Numbered from the stretch's first letter, positions 9,905-19,900 are shown. The stretch: DNA of 64,000 nucleotides from Derxia lacustris (GCF_002105195.1 NZ_MUHU01000002.1:434001-498000); one strand, 5' to 3'. Made by a program: numbers and translations. Notes: generated by a model from the sequence alone, not told the origin.

Positions 9905-11520
9905 GGCTCACCCCGGTCGAGCGCGATGTCGGTGAGCGTGGCCGCGAACACTTCGGCGCGATGCGCGTAGTTGCGGAACATGTCGAGGCTGGCGCAGGCC
10001 GGCGACAGCAGCACCGCGTCGCCGGGTTGGGCGAGTTCGGCGGCGCGCGCGGTGGCGGCTTCCAGGCTGTCGAAGCGCTCGATCGGCGCATCGATGCCGG
10101 CGAGCGCATCGGCGATGCGCGCGGCGTCGCGGCCGATGAGCAGCACCGCGCGGGCCCAGCGGCCGACCGGCGCGCGCAGCGGCGCGAAATCCTGGCCCTT
10201 GCCGTCGCCGCCCGCGATGAGCACGACGCGACGCTTGAGCCCGTCGAGCGCGGCCACGGTGGCGCCGACATTGGTGCCCTTGCTGTCGTCGATCCAGTCC
10301 ACGCCGCCGAGCGAGCGCAGCGTCTCGACGCGATGCGGCAGGCCGGCGAATTCGCGCAGGCCGTGCAGCGCCTGCGCCATCGGGATGCCGGCGGCGCGCA
10401 CCAGCGCCAGCGCGGCCAGCACGTTGGCGAGGTTGTGGTCGCCGGTCAGCGGCACGGCGTCGGCCGGCATCAGGCGTTGCACGCGCACCGGCACTTCGCG
10501 GTTGCGGCCACGGCCGGTGGCTTCGTCTTCGAGGCCGTCGGCATTGGCGAGCCAGCGCAGGCCGCCGTCGTCGAGCAGGCCGAAGTCGCCGGGCGCGACC
10601 GGCGCGTCGAGGCCGAAGCTGACGTGCGGGAAGTAGACCGGCTCGATGGGCTTGGGCGCGCGGCGCGGCCGGCCGGGGGCGGCGGCTTCAGGCGGCGTGA
10701 CGGTCTCGGCCGACTCGGCCATGTCGGCCACCGGCGCCGGGAAGGCCAGCGCCAGCGCGGCCGCATCGCCGCGCGCCAGCGCCACCGTCGGGCCGTCGGC
10801 GCGGTTGGCTATGCGCAGCCCGGCGTGGGCATAGATGCGCCCCTTCGCCTCGGCGTACTGCGCCATCGACGGATGCCAGTCGAGATGGTCCTCGGTGATG
10901 TTGAGCACCACCGCCGCGTCGGGCGCGAGCGAATGCGTGGCCTGCAACTGGAAGCTCGACAGCTCCAGCACCCAGACCTCGGGCAGCGCGTCGGCGGCGA
11001 GCGCGTCGGCCAGCGCATCGAGCGCGGCCGGCGAGATGTTGCCGGCCTTGATGACCGAACGCCCCGCGTGCTCGCACAGATGCGCGGCCAGCGTGGTGAC
11101 CGTGGTCTTGCCGTTGGTGCCGGTGATGGCGAGCAGCCTGGGCGCGTAACCGCGCGCGGTCCTGAGCGCCGCCAGCGCCTCGGCGAAGAACTCGATCTCG
11201 CTCCACACCGCGATGCCGCGCTCGCGCGCCGCCGCCATCAGCCCGGCGACCGGCGCGTGGAACGGCGACAGGCCCGGCGAGATGCCGACCACATCGATGC
11301 CGTCGAGCAGGGCCGCGTCGAGCGTGGCCGCGCCGGTCAGGATTTCAGCGTCGGGCGCGATTTCGCGCGCCCGCTCGGCCAGCGCCGGATTGGCGCGCGT
11401 GTCCACCAGCCGCAGCGCCGCGCCCTGGGCGACGCACCAACGCGCCAGCGCCAGCCCCGATTCCCCGAGGCCCAGCACCAGCACGCGCGGCGGCGTGGCA
11501 AAGCTTGCGAACAGGCTCAT
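9898..11520 (-). CDS. murD: UDP-N-acetylmuramoyl-L-alanine--D-glutamate ligase MurD
   Basis: MurD adds D-Glu to UDP-MurNAc-L-Ala. The 540-residue protein has the N-terminal fold (VLVLGLGESGLALARWC), the Mur P-loop ITGTNGKTTVT, the central-domain segment NITEDHLDWH and the C-terminal WIDDSKGTN, all as expected. It is about 100 residues longer than the E. coli enzyme (438). Most of the excess is an Ala/Pro-rich insert at about residues 255-285 plus nearby loops including the stretch around GLEDEATGRGRNRE. It starts 4 bp after mraY ends. The insert does not disrupt catalytic motifs, so I expect an active enzyme. Confidence 0.96.
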   Translation of the reverse strand: MSLFASFATPPRVLVLGLGESGLALARWCVAQGAALRLVDTRANPALAERAREIAPDAEILTGAATLDAALLDGIDVVGISPGLSPFHAPVAGLMAAARERGIAVWSEIEFFAEALAALRTARGYAPRLLAITGTNGKTTVTTLAAHLCEHAGRSVIKAGNISPAALDALADALAADALPEVWVLELSSFQLQATHSLAPDAAVVLNITEDHLDWHPSMAQYAEAKGRIYAHAGLRIANRADGPTVALARGDAAALALAFPAPVADMAESAETVTPPEAAAPGRPRRAPKPIEPVYFPHVSFGLDAPVAPGDFGLLDDGGLRWLANADGLEDEATGRGRNREVPVRVQRLMPADAVPLTGDHNLANVLAALALVRAAGIPMAQALHGLREFAGLPHRVETLRSLGGVDWIDDSKGTNVGATVAALDGLKRRVVLIAGGDGKGQDFAPLRAPVGRWARAVLLIGRDAARIADALAGIDAPIERFDSLEAATARAAELAQPGDAVLLSPACASLDMFRNYAHRAEVFAATLTDIALDRGEPC

Positions 11521-11524
11521 GCGC

Positions 11525-12679
11525 TCACCTCAGCTTCAAGGTGGACAGGCCGAACAGCACCAGCATCATCGTGACGATCCAGAACCGCACGACCACCTGC
11601 GTTTCCTTCCAGCCCGACAGCTCGTAGTGATGGTGCAGCGGCGCCATGCGGAAGATGCGCTTGCCGCCCGACCACTTGAAGTACGCCACCTGCAGCATCA
11701 CCGACACGGTCTCGGCGACGAACACGCCGCCCATGATGAACAGCACGATCTCCTGCCGCACGATGACCGCGATGGTGCCGAGCGCGCCGCCGAGCGCGAG
11801 CGCGCCCACGTCGCCCATGAACACCTGGGCCGGATAGGCGTTGAACCACAAAAAGGCCAGCCCCGACCCCGCCATCGCGCCGCAGAAGATCAGCAGCTCG
11901 CCCGAGCCCGGGATGTGCGGGAACAGCAGGTACTTGCTGATGACGGCGTTGCCCGTGACATAGGCAAAGATGCCGAGCGCGCCGCCCACCATCACCACCG
12001 GCATGATCGCGAGGCCGTCGGCGCCATCGGTGAGATTCACGGCATTGCTGGTGCCCACGATCACGAAGAACGTGAGCACGATGAAGCCCCAGACGCCGAG
12101 CGGATAGCCGATGTGCTTGAAGAACGGCACGATGAGGTCGGCCTTGGACGGCAGCGCCATTGCAAAGCCGCCGTGCACCCAGGCCATGAACAGGTCGTAG
12201 GCGCGCTGATTGGTCTCGGCACCCACGCAGAAGGCCAGATAGACCGAGGCGCCGCCGGCGATGATGGCCTGGCCGAACAGCTTCTCGCGCGGCGTGATGC
12301 CCTTGGGATTGCGATGCACGACCTTGCGGTAGTCGTCGATCCAGCCGATCCAGCCGTAGCCGAGCGTGACGATCAGCACCACCCACACGAAGCGGTTGCC
12401 GAGGTCGGCCCAGAGCAGCGTGGAGATGGCGATGGAAATGAGCACCAGCACGCCGCCCATGGTGGGCGTGCCGGCCTTGACCAGATGGGTCTGCGGGCCG
12501 TCGCTGCGCACCGCCTGCCCGATCTTCCAGGCCGTGAGCCGGTTGATGACCGCCGGCCCGGCAAGCAGGCCCATGACCAGCGCGGTCATGGTCGCCAGCA
12601 CCGCGCGCAGCGTGAGGTAGTTGAAGACCTGGAAGGCGCGCACATCCTGCGACAGCCATTGGGCGAGGAGCAGCAGCAT
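11525..12679 (-). CDS. mraY: Phospho-N-acetylmuramoyl-pentapeptide transferase MraY
   Basis: MraY is the multi-span membrane enzyme that transfers phospho-MurNAc-pentapeptide to undecaprenyl phosphate, giving lipid I. The 384-residue protein has about ten transmembrane helices. Signatures are the cytoplasmic Asp motif [18 protein letters not shown], the [10 protein letters not shown] segment and the [12 protein letters not shown] loop. The ATG at 12679 begins MLLLLAQWL and lies one base from the murF stop. Upstream extension of the frame falls inside murF and is not conserved. Confidence 0.97.
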   Translation of the reverse strand: MLLLLAQWLSQDVRAFQVFNYLTLRAVLATMTALVMGLLAGPAVINRLTAWKIGQAVRSDGPQTHLVKAGTPTMGGVLVLISIAISTLLWADLGNRFVWVVLIVTLGYGWIGWIDDYRKVVHRNPKGITPREKLFGQAIIAGGASVYLAFCVGAETNQRAYDLFMAWVHGGFAMALPSKADLIVPFFKHIGYPLGVWGFIVLTFFVIVGTSNAVNLTDGADGLAIMPVVMVGGALGIFAYVTGNAVISKYLLFPHIPGSGELLIFCGAMAGSGLAFLWFNAYPAQVFMGDVGALALGGALGTIAVIVRQEIVLFIMGGVFVAETVSVMLQVAYFKWSGGKRIFRMAPLHHHYELSGWKETQVVVRFWIVTMMLVLFGLSTLKLR

Positions 12680-12680
12680 G

Positions 12681-14117
12681 TCAGTGCGCTCCCGTCGCGG
12701 CTTCGCCGCAGAGCGCGGCGACCACGCGTTCCATGCGCATGAAGCGCGAACCCTTGACGAGGATGCTGCCGCCGCTGCCGGCGGCCAGCGCGGCCGCGTC
12801 GGCGGCGGCTTCGGGCGATTCGGCGAGCGGCTGCGGATGGCGCGGCGCGGGCAGGCCGGCATTGGCAAACGCAGCCAGCGCGGCGCGCGCGAGTTCGCCC
12901 ATCGCGATCAGCGTGTCGATGCCGCGCTCGCGCGCGGCTGCGCCGACTTCGGCATGGAACTGCGGGCCGTTGTCGCCGACCTCGCCCATGTCGCCGAGCA
13001 CCAGCACGCGCGGCGCCGGCAGGCTGGCCAGCACGTCGATGGCGGCCAGCACCGAGTCGGGATTGGCGTTGTAGGTGTCGTCGAGCACGCGGGCACCGGC
13101 GGCCGGCGCGAGCGTGGCGGTCTTGGCTTGCAGCCGGCCACGCACCGGGCGGAAGGCCGTGAGACCGGCGCGGATCGCCTCGGGCGCAATGCCGGCGGCG
13201 GCGGCGCTGGTGGCGGCGGCCACCGCGTTGAGCGCGTTGTGGCGGCCGAACAGATGCAGCTCGATGCCGGCGACGTCGACCGCGCCGGCGAGCGCCAGTG
13301 TCCAGCCGTGCTCGGCGGGCGTGGCGTGGCCGATCACGTCGGCCGGCGGCGTCGCGGACGTGCCGGCGGCGGCCGACTCATCGGCGAGCGCAAAGCCGAG
13401 GCAGCGCCGGCCACCGGCCAGATCGCGCCACAGCGCGTCGAACTCGGTGCCGGCCGGAAACACCGCCACGCCATCGGCCGGCAGCGCGGCAAACACCGAG
13501 CCGTTCTCCTGCGCGACGGCGGCCACGCTCTGCATGAATTCCTGATGCTCGCGCTGGGCGTTGTTGACCAGCGCGACGGTGGGCTGCGCGATGCGCGCGA
13601 GCTGGGCGATCTCGCCCGGATGATTCATTCCCATTTCGATGACGGCCAGCTGATGGCCGGAATGCAGCCGCAACGTCGTGAGCGGCGTGCCGATGTCGTT
13701 GTTGAGATTGCCGGCGGTCGCGAGACGCGCGCCCTCGCCGGCAGCGGCGGCGAGGATCGCCGCCAGCATTTCCTTCACCGTGGTCTTGCCGTTGCTGCCT
13801 GTCACGCCGATCACCGGCAGCGCGAAGCGGCGGCGCCAGCCGGCGGCCAGCAGACCGAGCGCCGCGCGGGTGTCGGGCACCAGCAGCGCATTGCCGGCAA
13901 AGCCGTCGGGCAGCGCTTCGGCCAGCACGGCGGCGGCACCGCCCGCGATGGCCTGCGCGACGAAGCCGTGGCCGTCGAAGCGTTCGCCACGCAGCGCGAC
14001 GAACAGGTCGCCGGCGCGCAGGTCGCGGCTGTCACTGCTCACGCGGGTGAACACGGCCCGGCCGTCGCCCGCGAACGGGCAGCCGAGGATGGCGGCGGCG
14101 GCGCGCAGGCTCAGCAT
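12681..14117 (-). CDS. murF: UDP-MurNAc-tripeptide--D-alanyl-D-alanine ligase MurF
   Basis: MurF attaches the D-Ala-D-Ala dipeptide made by Ddl to complete the UDP-MurNAc-pentapeptide. The 478-residue protein carries the N-terminal substrate domain ([14 protein letters not shown]) and the ATP-binding loop [15 protein letters not shown]. The central-domain [12 protein letters not shown] and the C-terminal [13 protein letters not shown] complete the MurF pattern. Its start overlaps the end of murE by 7 bp, so the two are probably translated in a coupled manner. Confidence 0.97.
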   Translation of the reverse strand: MLSLRAAAAILGCPFAGDGRAVFTRVSSDSRDLRAGDLFVALRGERFDGHGFVAQAIAGGAAAVLAEALPDGFAGNALLVPDTRAALGLLAAGWRRRFALPVIGVTGSNGKTTVKEMLAAILAAAAGEGARLATAGNLNNDIGTPLTTLRLHSGHQLAVIEMGMNHPGEIAQLARIAQPTVALVNNAQREHQEFMQSVAAVAQENGSVFAALPADGVAVFPAGTEFDALWRDLAGGRRCLGFALADESAAAGTSATPPADVIGHATPAEHGWTLALAGAVDVAGIELHLFGRHNALNAVAAATSAAAAGIAPEAIRAGLTAFRPVRGRLQAKTATLAPAAGARVLDDTYNANPDSVLAAIDVLASLPAPRVLVLGDMGEVGDNGPQFHAEVGAAARERGIDTLIAMGELARAALAAFANAGLPAPRHPQPLAESPEAAADAAALAAGSGGSILVKGSRFMRMERVVAALCGEAATGAH

Positions 14118-15682
14118 GCGGCGCCCTCGCCGGTGGTCGATGCGTCGCGCCCGGCGCGCCGCGCCAGCGCGGCCGCCACCTGCTCGGGGTCGTAGAACGG
14201 CAGCTTCACGCCGCCGATGTCCTGGGTGCGCTCATGGCCCTTGCCGGCCACCAGCAGCACATCCCGCGGCGCGAGGCCGGCGATGGCGCCGGCGATGGCG
14301 CGCGCGCGGTCGGGCTCGACGCGCACGCGGGCGCCGGCCGGCACGCCTTGGGCCATGTCGCCGAGGATGGCTTCGGGCGCCTCGCCGCGCGGGTTGTCGC
14401 TGGTGAGCCAGACGGCATCGGCCAGCTCGGCGCCGATGCGCGCCATGACCGGGCGCTTGCTGCGGTCGCGGTCGCCGCCACAGCCGAACAGCGCCACCAG
14501 CCGGCCGCCGCGCACGCGGGCGATGGGCCGCAGCGCGGTCAACGCCTGTTCGAGCGCGTCGGGCGTGTGGGCGTAATCGACCACCACCAGCGGCTCGCCA
14601 CGGCCGTCGGCGTCGAGCGCGCCGCCCTGCATCTGCATGCGGCCGGGCGCCGGGCGCACCGCGCCGAGCGCCGCGAGCACTTCGTCCACCGGATGGCCCG
14701 AGGCCAGCAGCGCGCCGGCGCAGCCGAGCCAGTTGTGGATGTTGTAGAGCCCGGGCACGCCGAGTTCCACCGCGTGCGCCGCGCCCTGCCAGCGCAGCTC
14801 GAAGGCCATGCCGGTCGGGCGCGCGACGATGGCATGCGCGAACAGCTCGGCGCTGGCGTCGCTGCACGAGGTGCGCAGCAGCCGCACCGCCAGCGCATCG
14901 GCGCGCTCGCGCACCACGTCGGCAAACCGTTCGCCGGCCGGGTCGTCGATGTTGATGACCGCCGCGCGCAGTCCGGGCCAGTTGAACAGCGCGTACTTGG
15001 CGCGCTCATAGGCCGCGAACGAGCCGTGATAGTCGAGATGGTCGTGCGTGAGATTGGTGAACACCGCCACGTCGATGCGCAGCCCGTCGAGCCGGTGCTG
15101 CTCCAGGCCGATCGACGTGGCCTCGATCGCGAGCGCATCGGCGCCGGCCGCATGCAGATCGGCGAGGCGGGTTTGCAGCTGCACCGCATCGGGCGTGGTG
15201 AAGCCGGTCGCGGCCACCTCGGCAGCCTCGGCCGATACCAGCCCGGCGCCCAGCGTGCCGATCATGGCCGCGCGCCGGCCCAGCCGCGAAAGCGCCGTGG
15301 CGAGCCACAGCGCGCAGGTGGTCTTGCCGTTGGTGCCGGTGATGGCGACCGTGGCCATGCGCGCATTGGGATGGCCGTAGAACTGCGCCGCCAGCTCGCC
15401 GCTGTGACGGCGCAGATCGGGCACGGCGATGAACGGCAGCCCGGCCGGCGGCGGCTCGGCACCGCGCGACTCGACGATGGCGCCGGCCGCGCCCAGCTCC
15501 AGCGCGGCGGCCAGAAAGCGCCGGCCGTCGGCATGGTCGCCAGGGAAGGCCACGAAGATGTCGCCGCGCCGCAGCTGGCGGCTGTCGGACACCAGCCGGC
15601 CCTGCGCGCCCGCATGCGCGAGCGCCCAGCGCGCCGCGACGGCGAGCCCGGAATCGAGCGCTGCGGGATCGAACACCGCCAT
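14111..15682 (-). CDS. murE: UDP-MurNAc-L-Ala-D-Glu--meso-diaminopimelate ligase MurE
   Basis: MurE adds the third amino acid of the stem peptide. The 523-residue protein has the N-terminal SDSRQLRRGDIFVA domain, the P-loop ITGTNGKTTCALWL, a central NLTHDHLDYHGSF segment and the C-terminal TSDNPRGEAPE. The DNPR motif is the known determinant for meso-diaminopimelate, so the cross-link residue is predicted to be meso-DAP. The start codon at 15682 shares one base with the ftsI stop (TGATG). The open frame upstream belongs to ftsI territory. Confidence 0.97.
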   Translation of the reverse strand: MAVFDPAALDSGLAVAARWALAHAGAQGRLVSDSRQLRRGDIFVAFPGDHADGRRFLAAALELGAAGAIVESRGAEPPPAGLPFIAVPDLRRHSGELAAQFYGHPNARMATVAITGTNGKTTCALWLATALSRLGRRAAMIGTLGAGLVSAEAAEVAATGFTTPDAVQLQTRLADLHAAGADALAIEATSIGLEQHRLDGLRIDVAVFTNLTHDHLDYHGSFAAYERAKYALFNWPGLRAAVINIDDPAGERFADVVRERADALAVRLLRTSCSDASAELFAHAIVARPTGMAFELRWQGAAHAVELGVPGLYNIHNWLGCAGALLASGHPVDEVLAALGAVRPAPGRMQMQGGALDADGRGEPLVVVDYAHTPDALEQALTALRPIARVRGGRLVALFGCGGDRDRSKRPVMARIGAELADAVWLTSDNPRGEAPEAILGDMAQGVPAGARVRVEPDRARAIAGAIAGLAPRDVLLVAGKGHERTQDIGGVKLPFYDPEQVAAALARRAGRDASTTGEGAAC

Positions 15683-17424
15683 CACATGCTCTCCTCGACC
15701 GAGGCGGCGGGCGCGATGACGCTGGCCTTGAACGGCGCATCGGGCGCCACGTTCATCAGCCGCAGCGCGGTGCCGGCAATCTGCGAGAACGCCGGCGCGG
15801 CCACGTCGCCGCCAAAGTAGATGCCGCCCGACGGGTCGTCGATCATCACCGCGATCACGATGCGCGGATTGGACACCGGCGCCATGCCCACATACGACGA
15901 GATGTACTTGCCGGCCGCATAGCCCTTGCCTTCCTGCTTGCGCGCGGTACCGGTCTTGCCGCCGACGCGATAGCCGACCACCTGCGCCTTGGGCGCGGTG
16001 CCGCCCGGGCCGGAGGCCAGCTCCAGCATTTCGCGCATCTGCCGCGCCACCTCGGGCGAGACCACGCGCGTGCCCTGGGCCGGCTGGCTGGTGCGCAGCA
16101 TGGTGATCGGGATGATGTCGCCGTCGCGCGCGAACACCGTGTAGGCGCGCGCCATCTGCAACAGCGAGACCGAGATGCCGTGGCCGTAGGCCATGGTCGC
16201 CTGCTCGATCGGCTTCCAGCTGTTCCACGGCCGCACCCGGCCGGCGCTCGCGCCCGGGAACGGAATCTTGGGCGCCTGACCGAAGCCGACCGAGCTGAAG
16301 AACTCGTACATCTCCTTGGGCGGGATCGGCATGGCGATCTTCACCGTGCCCACGTTGCTCGACTTCTGGATGATTTCGCGCACCGTCAGCATGCCGTGGG
16401 CATGGCTGTCGCCGACCGTCTTGCCGTCGATGGTGATGTGGCCCGGCGCGGTGTTGTAGGGCGTGTCGGGCGTGACGCGCTTGGTATTGAGCGCGAGCGC
16501 GACCGTGAACGGCTTCATGATCGAGCCGGGCTCGTACTGGTCGGTAATCACGCGGTTGCGCAGCTGCTCGCCGCGCAGATGGCCGCGATCGTTCGGGTCG
16601 TAGGTGGGGATGTTGGCCAGCGCCAGCACCTCGCCGGTCTGCACGTCGAGCACCACCGCCGCGCCGGCCTTGGCCTTGAACTGCTCGACCGAGGCCTTGA
16701 GCGTGGCGAACACCACGCTCTGGATCTTGCTGTCGATCGACAGCGCCAGCGTCTCGCCGTCATAGGCCGAGCGCTCCAGCGCGCCTTCGGTCACCACGCT
16801 GCCGAACAGGTCCTTGATGACGCGCCGCTTGCCGACATGGCCGGTGAGCTGGTCGTTGTAGGCGCGCTCGATGCCTTCCTGGCCCACTTCCTCGATGTCG
16901 GAGAAGCCGACCACATGGGCCAGCGTCTCGCCCTCGGGGTAGTAGCGCTTGAACTCGGTGCGCGCATGGATGCCCGGAATGCCGAGCGCCAGCACGCGCT
17001 GGGCCTGCTCGTCGGTGAGCTGGCGCTTGAGGTACATGAACTTGCGGTCGTCGTCGGCCAGCCGCGTGCGCAGCACCGAAGCCGGCATCGCCAGCAGCCC
17101 GGCCAGCTCGCCCAGGCGCGGATTGTCGGGATCGACCTCCTCGGCCCAGATCGCCTTCACCGGCAGCGACGACGCCACCACGCTGCCGTTGCGGTCGGTG
17201 ATCTTGCCGCGCATGGCCGGCAGGATCACGGTGCGCTCATAGCGCTGCGCGCCCTGCTTCTGCAGGAAGGCGGTGGTGATGCCCTGCAAGTACAGCGCGC
17301 GCCCGAACAGCGCCGCGAACGCCAGCGTGATGAGCGCCAGCAGCAGCCGCGAACGGCCGCTCGGCAGGCGCACCGCCAGCACCGGACTCGATGCGAATCC
17401 CACTCCCTTGGCTCCGGCTCTCAT
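15682..17424 (-). CDS. ftsI: Septal peptidoglycan transpeptidase FtsI (PBP3)
   Basis: FtsI is the class B penicillin-binding protein that cross-links septal peptidoglycan in complex with FtsW. The 580-residue protein has a short cytoplasmic N terminus and one transmembrane helix at about residues 25-45. A pedestal domain and a transpeptidase domain follow. All three active-site motifs are present: the nucleophile in PGSIMKPF (SxxK), SSN in QKSSNVGTV, and KTG in GGKTGTARK. The ATG at 17424 overlaps the ftsL stop (ATGA). Upstream in-frame sequence overlaps ftsL and is not family-like. Confidence 0.97.
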   Translation of the reverse strand: MRAGAKGVGFASSPVLAVRLPSGRSRLLLALITLAFAALFGRALYLQGITTAFLQKQGAQRYERTVILPAMRGKITDRNGSVVASSLPVKAIWAEEVDPDNPRLGELAGLLAMPASVLRTRLADDDRKFMYLKRQLTDEQAQRVLALGIPGIHARTEFKRYYPEGETLAHVVGFSDIEEVGQEGIERAYNDQLTGHVGKRRVIKDLFGSVVTEGALERSAYDGETLALSIDSKIQSVVFATLKASVEQFKAKAGAAVVLDVQTGEVLALANIPTYDPNDRGHLRGEQLRNRVITDQYEPGSIMKPFTVALALNTKRVTPDTPYNTAPGHITIDGKTVGDSHAHGMLTVREIIQKSSNVGTVKIAMPIPPKEMYEFFSSVGFGQAPKIPFPGASAGRVRPWNSWKPIEQATMAYGHGISVSLLQMARAYTVFARDGDIIPITMLRTSQPAQGTRVVSPEVARQMREMLELASGPGGTAPKAQVVGYRVGGKTGTARKQEGKGYAAGKYISSYVGMAPVSNPRIVIAVMIDDPSGGIYFGGDVAAPAFSQIAGTALRLMNVAPDAPFKASVIAPAASVEESM

Positions 17425-17702
17425 GGCTTGGCTCCCTGGGCGGCGGCGCCCGGCGACAGGAATTGCGTGCGATCGGGCGAGACCGGGCGCATGCCGATCT
17501 GGCGCGCCGAGGCCTCGATGAGGCTGTGCTTGCCGTACAGCGTCTGGTCGGTCTGAAGCTGCGACCACTCCAGCGTGAGCGAATGCTCCTCATGCTGGAG
17601 CCGGTAACTTTCATCGACCGCGCGGCGCATGCGCTGCTGCGCCGTCACCAGCGAGAAGGCACTGGCCATCAGCAATCCGATGAGCACGATGCGCAGAATC
17701 AT
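17421..17702 (-). CDS. ftsL: Cell division protein FtsL
   Basis: FtsL is a small bitopic inner-membrane protein that pairs with FtsB through a coiled coil and activates FtsW/FtsI. The 93-residue product has an N-terminal transmembrane helix at about residues 3-20. A heptad-compatible periplasmic helix follows (roughly residues 22-65) and then a short tail. Sequence conservation in this family is low, so identification rests on size, topology and the position between rsmH and ftsI. It overlaps both neighbours by 4 bp (ATGA). Confidence 0.92.
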   Translation of the reverse strand: MILRIVLIGLLMASAFSLVTAQQRMRRAVDESYRLQHEEHSLTLEWSQLQTDQTLYGKHSLIEASARQIGMRPVSPDRTQFLSPGAAAQGAKP

Positions 17703-18685
17703 TTGCGGCCCCTCGGCTCGGGTGCGCGCGTGCCGCCGGCGGGCAGCGGCACGGCGGTGCGGGTGGCACTGCGCAGCACCGCCGAGCGCGAGCGCGGATT
17801 GCGCGCCACTTCCTCGTCGGACGGAAAGCTGCGCGCCACGTCAGCCAGCAGCGGTTGCGGCAGCTGGTCCTCGCGCAGCGGCAGCCGCGCGAACGACTCG
17901 GGCACCCGCGTCTGCGCCTGCACGAAGCGCTTGACGATGCGGTCCTCGAGCGAATGGAAGGAAATGACCGCCAGCCGGCCGCCCGTGGCCAAGGCCGCGA
18001 GCGCCGCATGCAGCGTCACTTCAAGGTCCTCCAGCTCGCGATTGACGTGAATCCGTAGAGCCTGGAAGGTGCGCGTGGCCGGATCCTGGCCTTTCTCGCG
18101 CGTGCGGACTGCGCCAGCCACGACTTGCGCGAGATCGAGGGTGCGGAGGAAAGGCTGGCTCGCGCGGCGAGCCACAAGCGCCTTTGCAACCGGAAGAGCA
18201 AACCGTTCTTCCCCATGGTCGCGGATCACCCGTGCGAGTTCGGCCACCTCGGCCGTGTTGACGAAGTCGGCCGCCGACTCGCCGCGCGTGGGGTCCATGC
18301 GCATGTCGAGCGGGCCATCGTGGCGAAAGCTGAAGCCGCGTTCCGGCTCGTCGATCTGCGGCGAGCTGATGCCGAGGTCGAGCAGCACGCCGTCGACGCG
18401 CTCGATGCCGCGCGCGGCAAGCTCGTCGGCCAGCATCGCGAAGCTGGCATGCGCGATCGCAAAGCGCGGGTCATCGATGGCAGCAGCGGCAGCGATCGCG
18501 GCCGGGTCCTTGTCGAAAGCCAGCAGCCGGCCAGCCGGCCCCAGTTGCGCGAGCAGCGCGCGGCTGTGACCGCCGCGGCCAAAGGTGCCGTCGACGTACA
18601 CGCCGTCCGCGCGGATGCGCAGGGCTGAAAGAGATTCTTCGAGCAGCACGCTGACGTGCTGCCCGGTGTCGGGACGATCGGCCAT
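17699..18685 (-). CDS. rsmH: 16S rRNA (cytosine-1402-N4) methyltransferase RsmH
   Basis: RsmH (formerly MraW) methylates N4 of C1402 in 16S rRNA, using S-adenosylmethionine. The 328-residue protein opens with HVSVLLEES, followed by the SAM-binding loop [14 protein letters not shown]. It also has the conserved [12 protein letters not shown] and [13 protein letters not shown] segments. It starts 3 bp after mraZ, the standard arrangement at the head of the dcw operon. Confidence 0.97.
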   Translation of the reverse strand: MADRPDTGQHVSVLLEESLSALRIRADGVYVDGTFGRGGHSRALLAQLGPAGRLLAFDKDPAAIAAAAAIDDPRFAIAHASFAMLADELAARGIERVDGVLLDLGISSPQIDEPERGFSFRHDGPLDMRMDPTRGESAADFVNTAEVAELARVIRDHGEERFALPVAKALVARRASQPFLRTLDLAQVVAGAVRTREKGQDPATRTFQALRIHVNRELEDLEVTLHAALAALATGGRLAVISFHSLEDRIVKRFVQAQTRVPESFARLPLREDQLPQPLLADVARSFPSDEEVARNPRSRSAVLRSATRTAVPLPAGGTRAPEPRGRK

Positions 18686-18688
18686 GGG

Positions 18689-19117
18689 TCAGAAGGAAAA
18701 GTCACCGATCGAATCCGGAATCCCTGCCGCAAGCGTCGCCTCTTCGGCGGCGTCATGGCTGGTGCGGTCCCACAACTCGAAGTACTGCCCCATGCCCAGC
18801 AGGATGACCTCGCGGTCGAGCTTGGCGAACTGGCGATGCTCGGGGCTGACCAGGGCGCGCCCGGCGCCGTCCAGCTCCACTTCCTGCGCATTGCCGAGCA
18901 GCAGCCGCTGGAAACCGCGCGCCGACGCCGGAAACGCCGCGATCTGGGCCCGCTTCACCTCCCAGACCGGACGCGGATAGATGAGCAGGCAGCGGTCGGG
19001 CGAACGGGTGATGGTGATCTGCGCATTGCCAAGCGAATTCAGGGCGTCCCGATACCGGGCAGGCATGGAAAGCCGCCCTTTCGCATCGAGAGTCAACGCC
19101 GAATTGCCTTGGAACAC
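18689..19117 (-). CDS. mraZ: Transcriptional regulator MraZ
   Basis: MraZ is an AbrB-fold DNA-binding protein that represses its own dcw operon by binding direct repeats upstream. The 142-residue protein has the doubled motif of the family: FQGNSALTLDAKGRLSMPARYR at its start, split across the first beta-hairpin, and the second copy around VELDGAGRALVSPE. I place the start at a GTG (19117) because family members begin MFQG. The frame is open upstream to an ATG at 19231, but that would add 38 unconserved residues and overlap the presumed operator. It is the first gene of the operon. Confidence 0.94.
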   Translation of the reverse strand: MFQGNSALTLDAKGRLSMPARYRDALNSLGNAQITITRSPDRCLLIYPRPVWEVKRAQIAAFPASARGFQRLLLGNAQEVELDGAGRALVSPEHRQFAKLDREVILLGMGQYFELWDRTSHDAAEEATLAAGIPDSIGDFSF

Positions 19118-19211
19118 GCCTGCCGCCTGGAGTCGAATCGACCGGGAGAGCCCCGGACCGAGGCCGCGCAAGCTACTTGGGGAAGCGCGACTTAGGCCGG
19201 ATTTGGCCTTC

Positions 19212-19251
19212 TTCGTTCCACAAAAGCTCACTTTTTTGCACTTTTTCCCAC
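19212..19251 (-). promoter_or_regulatory. Putative MraZ operator: four 10-bp-spaced GTG boxes
   Basis: Read on the minus strand, four consecutive 10-mers begin with GTG: GTGGGAAAAA, GTGCAAAAAA, GTGAGCTTTT and GTGGAACGAA (19251 down to 19212). Known MraZ sites in other bacteria are direct repeats of a GTGGG-type box at 10-bp spacing, so this is a good but degenerate match. The first box abuts the -10 hexamer and the array covers the expected transcription start, which fits repression. Confidence 0.7.
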
Positions 19252-19278
19252 TCTAGAGGAGGGCCTGTTACTGGTCAA
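19250..19278 (-). promoter_or_regulatory. Sigma70-type promoter of the mraZ/dcw operon
   Basis: On the minus strand TTGACC (19278-19273) and TAGAGT (19255-19250) are separated by exactly 17 bp, a close match to the sigma70 consensus. Transcription would start at about 19243, inside the GTG-box array, leaving a leader of about 125 nt before the mraZ GTG. Confidence 0.7.
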
Positions 19279-19552
19279 GGCGAGCCCCGGTGAATTACCT
19301 AATCGGAACAAGCACTTAGACCTCGGTGTCCACCCCCGCCGGAGCGGAAAAAGCTCATGGAATTAGGGCGTTGCGCGCTTTTCCGCAAGTGCGGAATCAA
19401 ACAGGGGAATTCCGCCAGACGGCAGATGGGAGTTGCTGGACGATTTCTGGCCGCACATACGCAGCCGCATGGCCGCCGACGCTGCCGGGGCATTCCGGCG
19501 CCGGCAGTGGGAAATCGTGGGACGCGCGCCGGACGGCGCGGAAGAAGAAAGT
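19279..19552. other. Intergenic region between the dcw promoter and rnpB
   Basis: With the promoter and operator below it, this completes a gene-free stretch of 435 bp (19118-19552). It holds short open frames on both strands without ribosome sites or family features. A small GC-rich inverted repeat lies near 19526-19540, without a T tract. I see no convincing gene or terminator in it. Confidence 0.5.
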
Positions 19553-19861
19553 GCGAAGCGGATCTGTAAGCCGGATTCTGTGACGGCCGGTTGCCCGGCC
19601 CTGACAGCCATTCCTCTAGGCGACGCGTCGCCGCGCCGCTCAAGCCACCTACCCGCGGCCTCCCCGAGCAGGGTCGACGGCCGCCTATTTGGTGTTGCTC
19701 CGCGTAGAGATTGCCCGTTTCACCCGAACTGAATCGGCTCGTCTCTGTTGCTCTGATCCGCGCCTTGCGGCGGGCAGGTGTTACCTGCTACGCAGCTCTG
19801 TGGAGTCCGGACTTTCCTCCCGGCCGGCAAGCCGACCCGGCGGCTGTCCGATCCGCTTCGC
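19553..19861 (-). ncRNA. rnpB: RNase P RNA, bacterial type A
   Basis: This is the catalytic RNA of RNase P, which removes 5' leaders from pre-tRNAs. Read on the minus strand, the ends pair perfectly over 12 bp as helix P1 (GCGAAGCGGATC with GATCCGCTTCGC). Conserved core elements appear in order: GAGGAAAGTCCGGACTCC, AGAGCAACAGA, GAAACGGGCAATCTC, and TAGAGGAATGGC near the 3' end. At about 310 nt it is shorter than the E. coli RNA (377 nt), which would fit shorter peripheral helices. Exact ends are inferred from P1. Confidence 0.93.
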
Positions 19862-19872
19862 GGGGCGCAGTG

Positions 19873-19900
19873 TACCTAGCGCGGCGCGAATTTCGTCCAA
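19873..19900 (-). promoter_or_regulatory. Probable rnpB promoter
   Basis: On the minus strand TTGGAC (19900-19895) and TAGGTA (19878-19873) are 16 bp apart. The expected start, about 7 nt downstream, coincides with the 5' end of RNase P helix P1. The match is moderate, but the position supports it. Confidence 0.5.

Noticed and set aside
19118..19231. Longer MraZ starting at the ATG at 19231
   Set aside because: The extra 38 residues are not conserved and would overlap the GTG-box operator; the GTG at 19117 restores the family's N terminus.
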